This document shows, one piece after another, positions 1 through 8,082 of a DNA stretch of 64,000 bases. Each line of letters begins with the position of its first letter. Within the stretch, counting starts at the first letter, position 1. The notes under the pieces are model-generated. The model worked only from the letters and a program-made list of their open reading frames with translations. It was not told where the DNA came from and did not search any database. The stretch comes from JAFEDN01 sp963712715 (GTDB lineage: Bacteria > Pseudomonadota > Gammaproteobacteria > Coxiellales > Coxiellaceae). The position numbers and the translations under genes are program-made. The stretch spans positions 1 through 64,000 of the forward strand of contig CAVQJI010000034.1 of assembly GCA_963712715.1 (NCBI GenBank), read 5' to 3'.

Positions 1-264
1 CGGAGTCGATTGGTGTTCAATCAGGACGGCGACATACGCGGGCTGAACGGACTGTTTGAGCGGCAGTCGATACAGCATATCGGTGATTTTGCCTTTGAGA
101 TTGACGCTGTGGAATTTATCCTTGCAGATTTCGATGGCGTTAAGCAGATCAGAGGGCAGATGCTGTAGCAGCACTTCTTTGGCGACGCGCAAATCGGACA
201 TGGAGCGAATGAAGAAACGGTCATGAACGGGATGTTTATTGGGTTTATCGGAAATGTTGGGCAA
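1..264 (-). CDS. Rpn/YhgA-family recombination-promoting nuclease, partial (5' part only)
   Basis: The minus strand reads as 88 uninterrupted codons from a TTG start at 264 to the left edge, so the C-terminal part lies outside the window. An AGGAG ribosome-binding site sits 6-7 nt upstream (271-275), which decides this non-ATG start. The product begins MPNISDKPNKHPVHDRFF; further on are VAKEVLLQHLP, a TDMLYRL stretch and LIEHQSTP. These match the N-terminal half of the Rpn / Transposase_31 family (PD-(D/E)XK nucleases, often annotated as putative transposases). The Asp of TDMLYR and the Glu/Gln of EHQ would be catalytic residues of the fold. Members are mobile-element-associated or house-keeping DNA nucleases of poorly known role. 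Function here is by family only. Confidence 0.75.
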   Translation of the reverse strand, partial: MPNISDKPNKHPVHDRFFIRSMSDLRVAKEVLLQHLPSDLLNAIEICKDKFHSVNLKGKITDMLYRLPLKQSVQPAYVAVLIEHQSTP

Positions 265-416
265 GATTTTCTCCTGAAGATCGTGTTCCCGGGGCCAGTC
301 ATTATTAACGACGCCAATGAATCAGGTTTAGGGCAAAACGAATCCAGGGAAAATTACTAATTTTATTTTAATGTTAGCCTATTATTATCATTACAAATTT
401 TTATCCGGAGAAGTAT

Positions 417-2318
417 ATGAGCAAAACCGCAGTTCCAACTTTAGAATCTTCCATTTTAAATAAAGTAGAAGAAACTCTCAGAAAAATAAAATCTCAAAAT
501 AACCTATTTGATATTACCCCTGGAATTTTTAACTCCTATATTGGGGCCTTTAAGGAGGATAAGGATTTATTGAAGTTGCTTACCAGGCTTAATGACCTGT
601 CTGCAGATGCAGGTTCTGAAGATTCTGACGAAGATTCTGAATCATCAAACCCGGTTGCCGATTTTAGGGATTTTTGCTTAGCTAAATGTAAACAAAATTT
701 TTCATCCACACAGGTTCTGCTCAGTCAATCAAACCAGCCAGGGAAAGAAAGAAAATTAAGTAATTTATTAGGCAAGATTATACAATTAGGGACACTTGAT
801 TTTAAATATAGCCAAGGTTTAGTCTCCAAATTTGATAGTGTTGAATACGTTTATATAGATCAACCTCCAGATAATGATACTAAGGGATATGTTCCTTCCA
901 TTTATTATGCTGCTAAACTTGGTTTATTTTCAATTATTCCGTCCTTAGCTACGAAGGGGGCTAATCCTAATGCACGTTATGATGGTCATACCTGTTTGGA
1001 TCGATTAATTGAATGTGATGATAAGAATATTCTAAATAAGATTGATATCCTAATTCGTGCTGGAGCAAAAGCAGACATAAAGTCAATTGGTGGTTTAACT
1101 CCTGTAAAAAAAGCACTTTTTTTTAACAAAGATCAAATTGTCCAGCATTTTAAAGAAAAAGGCTACACCCCTTCCTGGGAGTCTACATTAGGAATATCCA
1201 GTTTAAAATCACTTTATGATCGATTAGAAGCCTATATCGTTACTGAATACTTGAATTTCAAAAAAAGCGGAAAGGAAATATTTATTATTGTAGTCGGAGA
1301 AATGCATGGACAACCTGATTCATTAATAACAATGATGATGATTACGAATATTTGTCATCGCCTGGGAATAGAAACATACTATTTTGAAGAAAAGGATATG
1401 AAACTACCTATTTCAAATAAAACTGCCCTGGAGTCCTCCGTATGTATGAGTCCTCGCATTGCTCAGGAATATGGAATGGAATTAATAAAAGTAGATTTAG
1501 CCAAAACGTACTCTCCAGCAGATGTGGAAGAAAAAGGTATGGAAAACCGTAATAACACTATGGTCGATAATATCATCAAATCACGAAAAATTAGTGGTAT
1601 GCTGCATATTGGCGCAGCGCATTTGCGAGGTGTCAGCTCTCGCCTGAGTAGTTTTTCCAATATTTATCACTGTAATATTAACACTTGTTTTGGATCCCGT
1701 CAGAAGCAGAAAGAAACAGCCATAGGATTTAAAGAAAAAGACATAGCATTTAGGTATGATGAGAGCAAATGTTTTCAGGGTTATTTCTACTCAAATAGTG
1801 TGATTGACTCAGAAGAAATAATGTTACTTTTGAAATGGCTTATTTCCAGAGACTTACAAGGCAAAAAATTGATACCTACGTTAGAAGATAAAGGGATTTT
1901 TAAAAAAACTTCTTTAAAAGATGTCCACCTTGAAACAAAGAACGTAGCAACTTCTGGATGCAATCATTTTTTCCATGAATCTAAGAAAAATAAAACACAT
2001 TCGGAGATTAAAAGATTCCGCGAATATCTCAAAGAAATTAAGGCTCAATTTGCACAGGAACAAAAAGATAATAACACCAGTACTTATCTAAAAAATTTAT
2101 TATTTCCTGAAATTTCCAGAGCTAAAAAACTAAAGATTGCTCAAGATATAGATAAAGTATTGACTAAATACGGTGATGATATTGAGCAAGCGCAGGCTGA
2201 AATAGACCAAATTATTCGGGATAATTTAGAATCGGTGGAAGACCGTTGGGGAAGGATGAATAATATTATGCAGGATCTCTCTGTGAATTATCGTGGTTAT
2301 AAACACAATAAATCTTAA
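417..2318 (+). CDS. Ankyrin-repeat protein with TraB/ChaN (Tiki-superfamily)-like domain, putative effector
   Basis: 633 residues, start supported by CCGGAG at 405-410. Residues about 160-250 resemble two to three degenerate ankyrin repeats (AAKLGLFSIIPSLATKGANP, IDILIRAGAKADIKSIGGLT). The central part has VVGEMHGQPDS (Gly294-Glu-Met-His297) and a second motif HIGAAHLRG (397-405). Paired G-x-x-H-like motifs about 100 residues apart are typical of the TraB/ChaN/EreA 'Tiki' fold. The C-terminus is charged, probably helical and coiled-coil rich (from about 530). There is no signal peptide or membrane segment. Ankyrin proteins of Legionella and Coxiella are often type IV effectors; secretion here is inference. 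The assignment to the Tiki superfamily rests on two motifs only. Confidence 0.7.
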   Translation: MSKTAVPTLESSILNKVEETLRKIKSQNNLFDITPGIFNSYIGAFKEDKDLLKLLTRLNDLSADAGSEDSDEDSESSNPVADFRDFCLAKCKQNFSSTQVLLSQSNQPGKERKLSNLLGKIIQLGTLDFKYSQGLVSKFDSVEYVYIDQPPDNDTKGYVPSIYYAAKLGLFSIIPSLATKGANPNARYDGHTCLDRLIECDDKNILNKIDILIRAGAKADIKSIGGLTPVKKALFFNKDQIVQHFKEKGYTPSWESTLGISSLKSLYDRLEAYIVTEYLNFKKSGKEIFIIVVGEMHGQPDSLITMMMITNICHRLGIETYYFEEKDMKLPISNKTALESSVCMSPRIAQEYGMELIKVDLAKTYSPADVEEKGMENRNNTMVDNIIKSRKISGMLHIGAAHLRGVSSRLSSFSNIYHCNINTCFGSRQKQKETAIGFKEKDIAFRYDESKCFQGYFYSNSVIDSEEIMLLLKWLISRDLQGKKLIPTLEDKGIFKKTSLKDVHLETKNVATSGCNHFFHESKKNKTHSEIKRFREYLKEIKAQFAQEQKDNNTSTYLKNLLFPEISRAKKLKIAQDIDKVLTKYGDDIEQAQAEIDQIIRDNLESVEDRWGRMNNIMQDLSVNYRGYKHNKS

Positions 2319-2335
2319 TTAGTCAAGAAATAAGT

Positions 2336-2490
2336 GTATATAGTCATCGCGCCTGAGTTTTAGGTTCAACCGGTCATTGCGAGCGCCAGCGAAGCAATCC
2401 AGTACGTACTTCGGACAACGCTCTGTACTGGATTGCTTCGCTGGCGCTCGCAATGACGAAATCGAAAATTCATTCGCGATGACTATATAC
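2336..2490. repeat. Hairpin repeat (REP-like), nested copy 1
   Basis: An inner palindrome at 2373-2457 has arms GTCATTGCGAGCGCCAGCG...CGCTGGCGCTCGCAATGAC that continue through AAGCAATCCAGTA. It is wrapped in a second, unrelated 16-bp inverted repeat (2336-2351 GTATATAGTCATCGCG and 2475-2490), separated by unpaired sequence. The outer arm ends one base before the dsbB stop codon. The core recurs at 34909, 37753 and 40587, and as half a copy at 36368. Similar GTCATTGCGAG...GCAATCCAG hairpins are scattered in Rickettsia and other intracellular bacteria. It may also act as a bidirectional transcription stop between the two converging genes. Confidence 0.85.
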
Positions 2491-2961
2491 TCAGTGGGAA
2501 GGGCTAAAGTTTTTGGTTTGTTTGATGCTGATGGTCAATAGCACAATAATCAAAACACAGGCCGTAAAACTTAACAGCGGCAAAGTGATAAATCCGAACA
2601 ACTGCCAGTCGATTTTTTCGCAACTCACACCATTAAGGTCCGCCCGGCAGGGAGTGTAGGGCGCCAAGGCAGGAACCTTCTGGACCAAATAATGGTATAA
2701 GGCGATCAACCCTCCCAAAGCGGCTAAAGGAATGGCGTAAAGGGCAATTCCAGTGTCGTTTCTGAATGTGGCGATACCCAGCTGGATTGCCAAAGGAAAG
2801 ATAAACACTCGCTGGTCCCAGCACAACGCGCAAACGGGCATTTTTAAAATTTCACTGGCATAGAGTGCGCCTAACGTGGCAATCAGGGCGATTAGCCATG
2901 CGCCAAGAAGAGCATATCCCGCGCAGGATGCGTTAGGGTTGGCGAGTTTATTTTGCTGCAT
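2491..2961 (-). CDS. dsbB: Disulfide bond formation protein DsbB/BdbC-like
   Basis: Inner-membrane quinone reductase that reoxidises DsbA. From the chosen ATG at 2961 it has 156 residues with four predicted membrane segments. The first Cys pair is Cys44-Ala-Leu-Cys47 in CALCWDQR, the DsbB signature; the second pair is Cys105 and Cys114 in the following periplasmic loop. The frame is open back to 3012, but that part overlaps the conserved end of DsbA, so the ATG inside the last codons of dsbA (14-bp overlap) is preferred; 2979 is an alternative. No strong ribosome-binding site is visible, which suits translational coupling. It is co-transcribed with dsbA just upstream, so the pair forms a self-contained oxidative folding module. 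Confidence 0.88.
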   Translation of the reverse strand: MQQNKLANPNASCAGYALLGAWLIALIATLGALYASEILKMPVCALCWDQRVFIFPLAIQLGIATFRNDTGIALYAIPLAALGGLIALYHYLVQKVPALAPYTPCRADLNGVSCEKIDWQLFGFITLPLLSFTACVLIIVLLTISIKQTKNFSPSH

Positions 2962-3589
2962 TGATCGCTTTACTGACATTAACAAAAGTTGGATTTTCGA
3001 TGAATCGGCCATTGACGTATAACGCGGGGGTGGCTACCGTCGATCCCTGTAATTTACCCGCCTGTTTAAAATTATTCTGAATAAAATCCGTGTAAGGACT
3101 GTCATAAATGCAGCGGCTGAGTTTTTCCGCATCCACGCCAGGTATAACATTCGCGAATTGCACCAGTCTGGGAATGGTCGCCCAGTCTTCCGATTCCGGC
3201 GGCTGATTTTGATAGACATAATCTACGAAAGTAAAAAACCAGTCGGGATTTTGCTTATAAAGGCATCGTGCCGCATTGGCAGCCGGCATGGACCCATTGA
3301 TAAACGCCACATTGATAACGGTATATTTGGCGATGCCTTTATCAATGTATTCGGTTTTTAATCGCGGCAATACGGTGTTATTGAAATTCCGGCAGGCGAT
3401 GCATTTTAAGTCTTCAAAAACGATAACATGCACTTTGGCACCCGGGTTACCACGAGTAGGCTGATCAGTGGTATCGATGGATAATGCGGGCCTGGAAGCG
3501 TGAGGTTTGGCTATGAAAGCCAGCACAATGGCCAATATCACCACCACTATGACCGCGACGACAATTTTTTGCAGGGTCGATCTGTTCAT
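2948..3589 (-). CDS. dsbA: DsbA-family thiol:disulfide interchange protein
   Basis: 213 residues. An N-terminal membrane segment or signal (residues 8-27) is followed by a periplasmic thioredoxin-fold domain with active site Cys63-Ile-Ala-Cys66 in FEDLKCIACRNF and the cis-Pro loop VATPALYVNG near residue 190. It fits the Thioredoxin_4 / DsbA-like branch rather than classical E. coli DsbA (CPHC). The frame is open to 3775, but the ATG at 3589 is preferred: AGGAA precedes it by 6 nt, the hydrophobic segment follows at once, and the extra N-terminus would be encoded by a palindromic element. It introduces disulfides into exported proteins and is reoxidised by the adjacent DsbB. Confidence 0.88.
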   Translation of the reverse strand: MNRSTLQKIVVAVIVVVILAIVLAFIAKPHASRPALSIDTTDQPTRGNPGAKVHVIVFEDLKCIACRNFNNTVLPRLKTEYIDKGIAKYTVINVAFINGSMPAANAARCLYKQNPDWFFTFVDYVYQNQPPESEDWATIPRLVQFANVIPGVDAEKLSRCIYDSPYTDFIQNNFKQAGKLQGSTVATPALYVNGRFIENPTFVNVSKAINAAK

Positions 3590-3612
3590 AAACAATTCCT
3601 GTAATATTTTAT

Positions 3613-3629
3613 GCATTATGATATAATGC
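3613..3629. promoter_or_regulatory. Small palindrome upstream of dsbA
   Basis: GCATTAT-GAT-ATAATGC, a 7-bp perfect inverted repeat 24 bases upstream of the dsbA start. The ATAATG half could include a -10 element or an operator. No good -35 was found, so this is only a candidate. Confidence 0.3.
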
Positions 3630-3691
3630 TTCTTTCTCATATTGTACGATCTCGCCAAGGCTTTGTCATGGGATTTTAGTGAGATTGCAGG

Positions 3692-3862
3692 GGCTCCCGC
3701 ATTAAAATTTACACAGCGCAAAACGTTCAATTTTATTTCAGATTTGACGAAAAATTGTCCGAAAAAGCGCAGCATAGTACTCTATGTGAGCATTTTAAGG
3801 ACGATTTTTCGTCAAATCTGAAGCAAAAGTGGACGTTAATGGGTTTTAATGCGGAGACCTGG
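3692..3862. repeat. Palindromic mini-element (MITE-like) between dsbA and smc
   Basis: About 170 bp with imperfect inverted ends (GGCTCCCGCATTAAAA on the left, TTTTAATGCGGAGACC on the right) and a strong inner pair at about 3738-3760 and 3799-3822 (CAGATTTGACGAAAAAT against ATTTTTCGTCAAATCTG). It fills most of the 312-bp gap between the divergent dsbA and smc genes. No clear target duplication was found. No second copy was noticed in the window. Confidence 0.65.
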
Positions 3863-3901
3863 TGAGTTCACCGTGGAATTTAGACTATATAGTAGGGCCC
3901 T

Positions 3902-6900
3902 ATGAATTTAAAAAGCATCAAATTAGCTGGTTTTAAATCATTCGTCGACCCCACCATCATTCCAATCAACGCGAGTTTAACGGGAATTGTGGGACCCAAC
4001 GGTTGCGGAAAGTCGAATGTGGTTGATGCGATCCGTTGGGTTATCGGTGAGACTTCGGCTAAACAGCTACGTGGCCAATCCATGGCCGATGTTATTTTTA
4101 ATGGCACTTCAGGACGTAAACCAGTTGGAATGGCGTCTGTAGAATTGGTATTCGATAATAGCGAGGGGCGCATCGCTGGCGAATATGCCAAATTCAGTGA
4201 AATTTCCATACGCCGCGAAGTGCATCGCGAAGGTCAATCCCAATATTTTTTGAATGGTGTCAGTTGCCGCCGTCGTGACATCGTGGACGTATTCTTAGGC
4301 ACTGGCCTGGGACCGCGCAGTTATTCCATTATCGAACAGGGTGTTATTTCCGATTTGATCGAGGCCAAACCCGAAGAATTGCGCAGCCATCTGGAAGAAG
4401 TATCCGGTATCTCCAAATATAAAGAACGCCGCCGTGAAACCGAAATGCGCATGCGTCATACACAGGAAAATTTGGAGCGCCTCAACGACGTCAACGAAGA
4501 ATTAACCAAACAATTGCGGCACTTAAAACGCCAGGCAGAAGCCGCGGAACGTTATACTGAACTGAAACAACAGGAGCGCCAGTTACAGGCTGAAATAAAA
4601 GTCCTCCAATGGCAGGCATTAGAGAGCCAGTTGGCGGCGCAGGAAGCTCCCTTAACGAAATATCAACTGATTCAGGACGAACAACTCGCCCGTTTGCGTG
4701 AAATTGAAACCAGTATCGAAAGAAGCCGGGTTGAACACGCGGAGGTTAATGCAGAGCGTGACGAAGTCCAAAAACAGTTTTATGGATTAGGGGCTGAGGT
4801 GGCGCGTCTGGAACAGCGTATCCAGCACCGGCAGGAACAGATTCTAAATTGGCGCAGAGAACTTTCCGGAGTGGAATCGCTGTGCCAGGAGCTTGAAGAT
4901 CATACCGAAGAACAACGGCAACATATTGAAGAATTGAGTGCGGAATTAATTGTTCTGGAACCGGAATCTGCCGCCGCTAAAGCCGCGGCGCAGACGGCGG
5001 GGCAGACATTGCAGGCCATTGAACAAAAGATGCAGCAATGGCAGCGCCGATGGGATGTTTTTCAAACGGAATCTTCACAGTTTGCAGCACAGGCCGGGGT
5101 TTTGAAGACGAATCTCCAGCATTACGAGCAGCAACTCAACAATTTAAATTTCCGCCAGCTGCACTTGCGGGAGCGTCAGCAGCAGTTGCCTCTGGATGGC
5201 CTTGCTGCGGAGATCACACCCTTAACCGCCGAAACCGCGCAATGGCGTCAGCAGCTGGAAACGTCACAGAACGAATTAGCGCATATCAGCGAAGCCATAC
5301 GCGCACAACGTCAGCAGAATATAGATTTCAAACAACAACTGGATAGCCGGATACTCCAGTTACAGACGCTACAAAGCCGTCACGCTGCTCTGGAAGCCGT
5401 GCAGCAATCGGCATTGGGGTATCATAACGATCACACCAAAGAATGGTTCGAGGATAATTCATTGACGGACTGCCCACGGCTCGGCCAGGTGCTGCAGGTA
5501 AATTCCGGCTGGGAACTGGCTGTGGAGACGGTGTTGGGTGGTTATTTTGACGCAGTCTGTCTGGAAAATATCGAAAATTTTATCGAATCGGTGGCATGCA
5601 TTACCTCCGGTCGTGTCACGTTAATAGATCTGCGGGCTGAAGCTCAACCCGTGACAATGTTGGCCAAATTACCGTTGTTATCCAGCCAGATTCAGAGCCA
5701 ATGGCCGTTGCATGAATGGTTGTCGGGCGTGTATATCGCGCAGGATTTATCCTCTGCCTGGCAGGCGCGTGAGAATTTAACCATGGATGAGTCCATCATC
5801 ACCCGCGATGGTATCTGGATGGGTAAAAACTGGGTCAGGATTAATAAAGCAGTCAATAAAGACAGTGGTATTCTGGTTCGCGAACAGGAATTAAAGCAAT
5901 TAACGCAACAAATCCTGATTGCCCGCGAAGAAATGCACAATTGCAAAGCCCAATTAGAGCAGGGAGATGTATCCCTGCGTCAGCTTGAAGAGCAACAGGA
6001 ACTCCAGCATCGCGCTTATCAAAATATCAGCGCGCGCCTGACCGAAACGCAGACGCAATTAAGCGGCCGTCAAAGCCGTTTCGCGGAATTACAGCAGCAA
6101 CAGCAACGGCTGCTGCGGGAAAATCAGGAATGTGACCAATCCATTCAGAATCTGCAGGATTTGTTAATTAAAAACCGCGAGCAGTATCATCATTCCAGCC
6201 AAGTGGAACAGGCCCAGGCTAGCCAGCAGGCCGAGCTTCTGAAAGAGCGCGATCAATTACGTCAGGAACTCGACGCCGTTCGCCGTCAGACCGACCGCCA
6301 GCGCCAATCCGCCGACGAATTCATGGTGCGCCTCTCCGCCACCCAAAACCAGTTAGCATTGCTCAGGCAAAGCAGCCTTCGGGATGAGCGGCAGCGACAG
6401 CAGCTGGAAGAGAAGCGCGAATTATTAACCCGGCAGCTCGACGAAAATATTGAACCTTTGGAAGAATTACGCGTGCAGTTACAGGAGCAACTGAGCTCAC
6501 GTCTGAATATCGAGCAAACTTTGCGGAATGCGGAAGCCGCACTCACCAGCAGTAATCAGCAATTAAAACAGCTCTCCAAAGCCCAACAGGATACTCAGGC
6601 AGAATTGACCGAGGCTAAAACCCAATGGCAAAATTTACAGATGGAACGCCAGGCGATTTTAGTTCGTCAAATCACTATCCAGGAACAATTAACTGAGCAG
6701 AATCGAGAGATCAGTGATTTGGCCGCGGCAATGCCTCCGGCAGCGAATGCGCCGGAATGGGAAAAACAGCTGGAGTCTGTAACGGCGCGCATTAACCGGC
6801 TGGGTCCGATCAATCTGGCCGCTATCGACGAGCACCAGACAGTTAACGAACGTAAAACTTACCTGGACAAACAGCAGGCTGATTTAAATGAGGCGCTGGA

Positions 6901-7414
6901 AATTTTAAAAACCGCGATTGGCAAAATTGACCGTGAAACCCGCGTGAAATTTCAGGAAACATTTATGCAGGTTAATCAGCACTTTCAGGAATTATTTCCA
7001 CAAATTTTTGGCGGCGGCAAGGCCATGCTGGAATTGGTGGAGGATGACTGGTTAACAGCAGGGGTCATGGTGAAAGCGCAACCCCCCGGGAAACGTAACG
7101 CCACCATCCACATGCTATCGGGTGGCGAAAAAGCGTTAACCGCGGTTGCTCTGGTTTTTTCGATGTTCAGACTGAATCCGGCGCCTTTTTGTGTCCTTGA
7201 TGAAGTCGATGCGCCGTTGGACGACATGAATACGGGCCGTTTCTGCCAGCTTGTTAAGGAAATGGCGAAAACCACGCAATTTATTGTGATCAGTCACAAC
7301 AAAGTGACTATCAGTATGTCGGAACGTCTTATGGGCGTGACGATGCAGGAAGCAGGTGTTTCCAGAATTGTTTCAGTCAACGTGGCTGAAGCGGTGTCGT
7401 TGGCCGAAGCATGA
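3902..7414 (+). CDS. smc: Chromosome segregation ATPase SMC
   Basis: 1170 residues, the usual SMC length. The N-terminal ATPase half has Walker A GPNGCGKSN (31-39). Long heptad-rich coiled coils (about 170-500 and 650-1000, rich in Q, E, L, R) flank a hinge (about 515-630, VLQVNSGWELAVETVLGGYF). The C-terminal half has ABC signature LSGGEK (1072-1077) and Walker B FCVLDEVDAPLDD (1096-1108). SMC dimers organise and segregate the nucleoid, usually with ScpA/ScpB, which are not in this window. AGGG lies 5 nt before the ATG. It heads an operon with zipA and ligA, an order also known in other gammaproteobacteria. Confidence 0.97.
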   Translation: MNLKSIKLAGFKSFVDPTIIPINASLTGIVGPNGCGKSNVVDAIRWVIGETSAKQLRGQSMADVIFNGTSGRKPVGMASVELVFDNSEGRIAGEYAKFSEISIRREVHREGQSQYFLNGVSCRRRDIVDVFLGTGLGPRSYSIIEQGVISDLIEAKPEELRSHLEEVSGISKYKERRRETEMRMRHTQENLERLNDVNEELTKQLRHLKRQAEAAERYTELKQQERQLQAEIKVLQWQALESQLAAQEAPLTKYQLIQDEQLARLREIETSIERSRVEHAEVNAERDEVQKQFYGLGAEVARLEQRIQHRQEQILNWRRELSGVESLCQELEDHTEEQRQHIEELSAELIVLEPESAAAKAAAQTAGQTLQAIEQKMQQWQRRWDVFQTESSQFAAQAGVLKTNLQHYEQQLNNLNFRQLHLRERQQQLPLDGLAAEITPLTAETAQWRQQLETSQNELAHISEAIRAQRQQNIDFKQQLDSRILQLQTLQSRHAALEAVQQSALGYHNDHTKEWFEDNSLTDCPRLGQVLQVNSGWELAVETVLGGYFDAVCLENIENFIESVACITSGRVTLIDLRAEAQPVTMLAKLPLLSSQIQSQWPLHEWLSGVYIAQDLSSAWQARENLTMDESIITRDGIWMGKNWVRINKAVNKDSGILVREQELKQLTQQILIAREEMHNCKAQLEQGDVSLRQLEEQQELQHRAYQNISARLTETQTQLSGRQSRFAELQQQQQRLLRENQECDQSIQNLQDLLIKNREQYHHSSQVEQAQASQQAELLKERDQLRQELDAVRRQTDRQRQSADEFMVRLSATQNQLALLRQSSLRDERQRQQLEEKRELLTRQLDENIEPLEELRVQLQEQLSSRLNIEQTLRNAEAALTSSNQQLKQLSKAQQDTQAELTEAKTQWQNLQMERQAILVRQITIQEQLTEQNREISDLAAAMPPAANAPEWEKQLESVTARINRLGPINLAAIDEHQTVNERKTYLDKQQADLNEALEILKTAIGKIDRETRVKFQETFMQVNQHFQELFPQIFGGGKAMLELVEDDWLTAGVMVKAQPPGKRNATIHMLSGGEKALTAVALVFSMFRLNPAPFCVLDEVDAPLDDMNTGRFCQLVKEMAKTTQFIVISHNKVTISMSERLMGVTMQEAGVSRIVSVNVAEAVSLAEA

Positions 7415-7437
7415 AGAAAGAGAGTTGAGGAAAAGAA

Positions 7438-8082
7438 ATGATACAGGGACTCGTGGCGATTGTTTTACTGGCGTTAGCGGCGGTCTGTTATTGGTGGGGG
7501 CGCCGCCCTATCGGTACAGCCCATTCCGACGACCCGGATGTTATTTTAGGATTAACCGCGTCGGAGGAAAAGACGATCATTAGTCCGGTCCCTGCTAACG
7601 CACCTTCGCCTCCGCCTAAACCGGCGCCGCCGCCGGCGGCATTGCCGCTGGAAAGAGAAATTTTATTTTTGCGAGCTCCAGAGGGGCGTCCTTATAGCGG
7701 TTACGAGCTCTTACAATGTTTATTGACTTGTGGTTTGCGATTTGGAGAAAACAATATTTTTCATCGCTATGAATATCATCAGGATGGTCAGGTGGTTTTA
7801 TTCAGCGTCGCCGCCGCCACCAAAAATGGCGAATTAAAACCATCGGATATGGGAGATTTTAACTGTCCAGGTTTGAGTTTGTTTATTACCTTAAACAACC
7901 ATGTCTATCCGAGCGTTAACTTCGAATTAATGCTGGATACCGCCCGGCAATTAATGGAAGATTTGGGCGGAACGTTACTCGATGAAAATCAGGCGACGTT
8001 GATTCCCGAGAAAATTCAGCAAATTCGCGAAAAAATCAAACGCTTTGAAACCAGCCAACAAACCATGGAACTTTTTGTTTGA
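7438..8082 (+). CDS. zipA: Cell division protein ZipA
   Basis: 214 residues. One N-terminal membrane anchor (residues 2-20) is followed by a short Pro/Ala-rich linker (about 50-70, SPPPKPAPPPAALP) and the C-terminal FtsZ-binding domain (about 72-205; FLRAPEGRPYSGYELLQCLL, LNNHVYPSVNFELMLDTARQL). ZipA tethers the Z-ring to the inner membrane. The protein is shorter than E. coli ZipA (about 330) mainly because the linker is short. GAGG precedes the ATG. It lies 23 bp after smc, and its stop codon overlaps the ligA start. Confidence 0.92.
   Translation: MIQGLVAIVLLALAAVCYWWGRRPIGTAHSDDPDVILGLTASEEKTIISPVPANAPSPPPKPAPPPAALPLEREILFLRAPEGRPYSGYELLQCLLTCGLRFGENNIFHRYEYHQDGQVVLFSVAAATKNGELKPSDMGDFNCPGLSLFITLNNHVYPSVNFELMLDTARQLMEDLGGTLLDENQATLIPEKIQQIREKIKRFETSQQTMELFV

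Noticed and set aside
2962..3012. Upstream start for dsbB giving 173 residues
   Set aside because: The added codons overlap the conserved C-terminus of DsbA in another frame and have no ribosome-binding site.
3590..3775. 62-residue N-terminal extension of dsbA
   Set aside because: It is encoded largely by a palindromic element and precedes the real signal/membrane segment; a good ribosome-binding site marks 3589.
4000..7300. Several 80-100 residue frames on both strands within smc
   Set aside because: They are antisense or out-of-frame shadows of a fully conserved gene, with Ser/Arg/Cys-biased composition.
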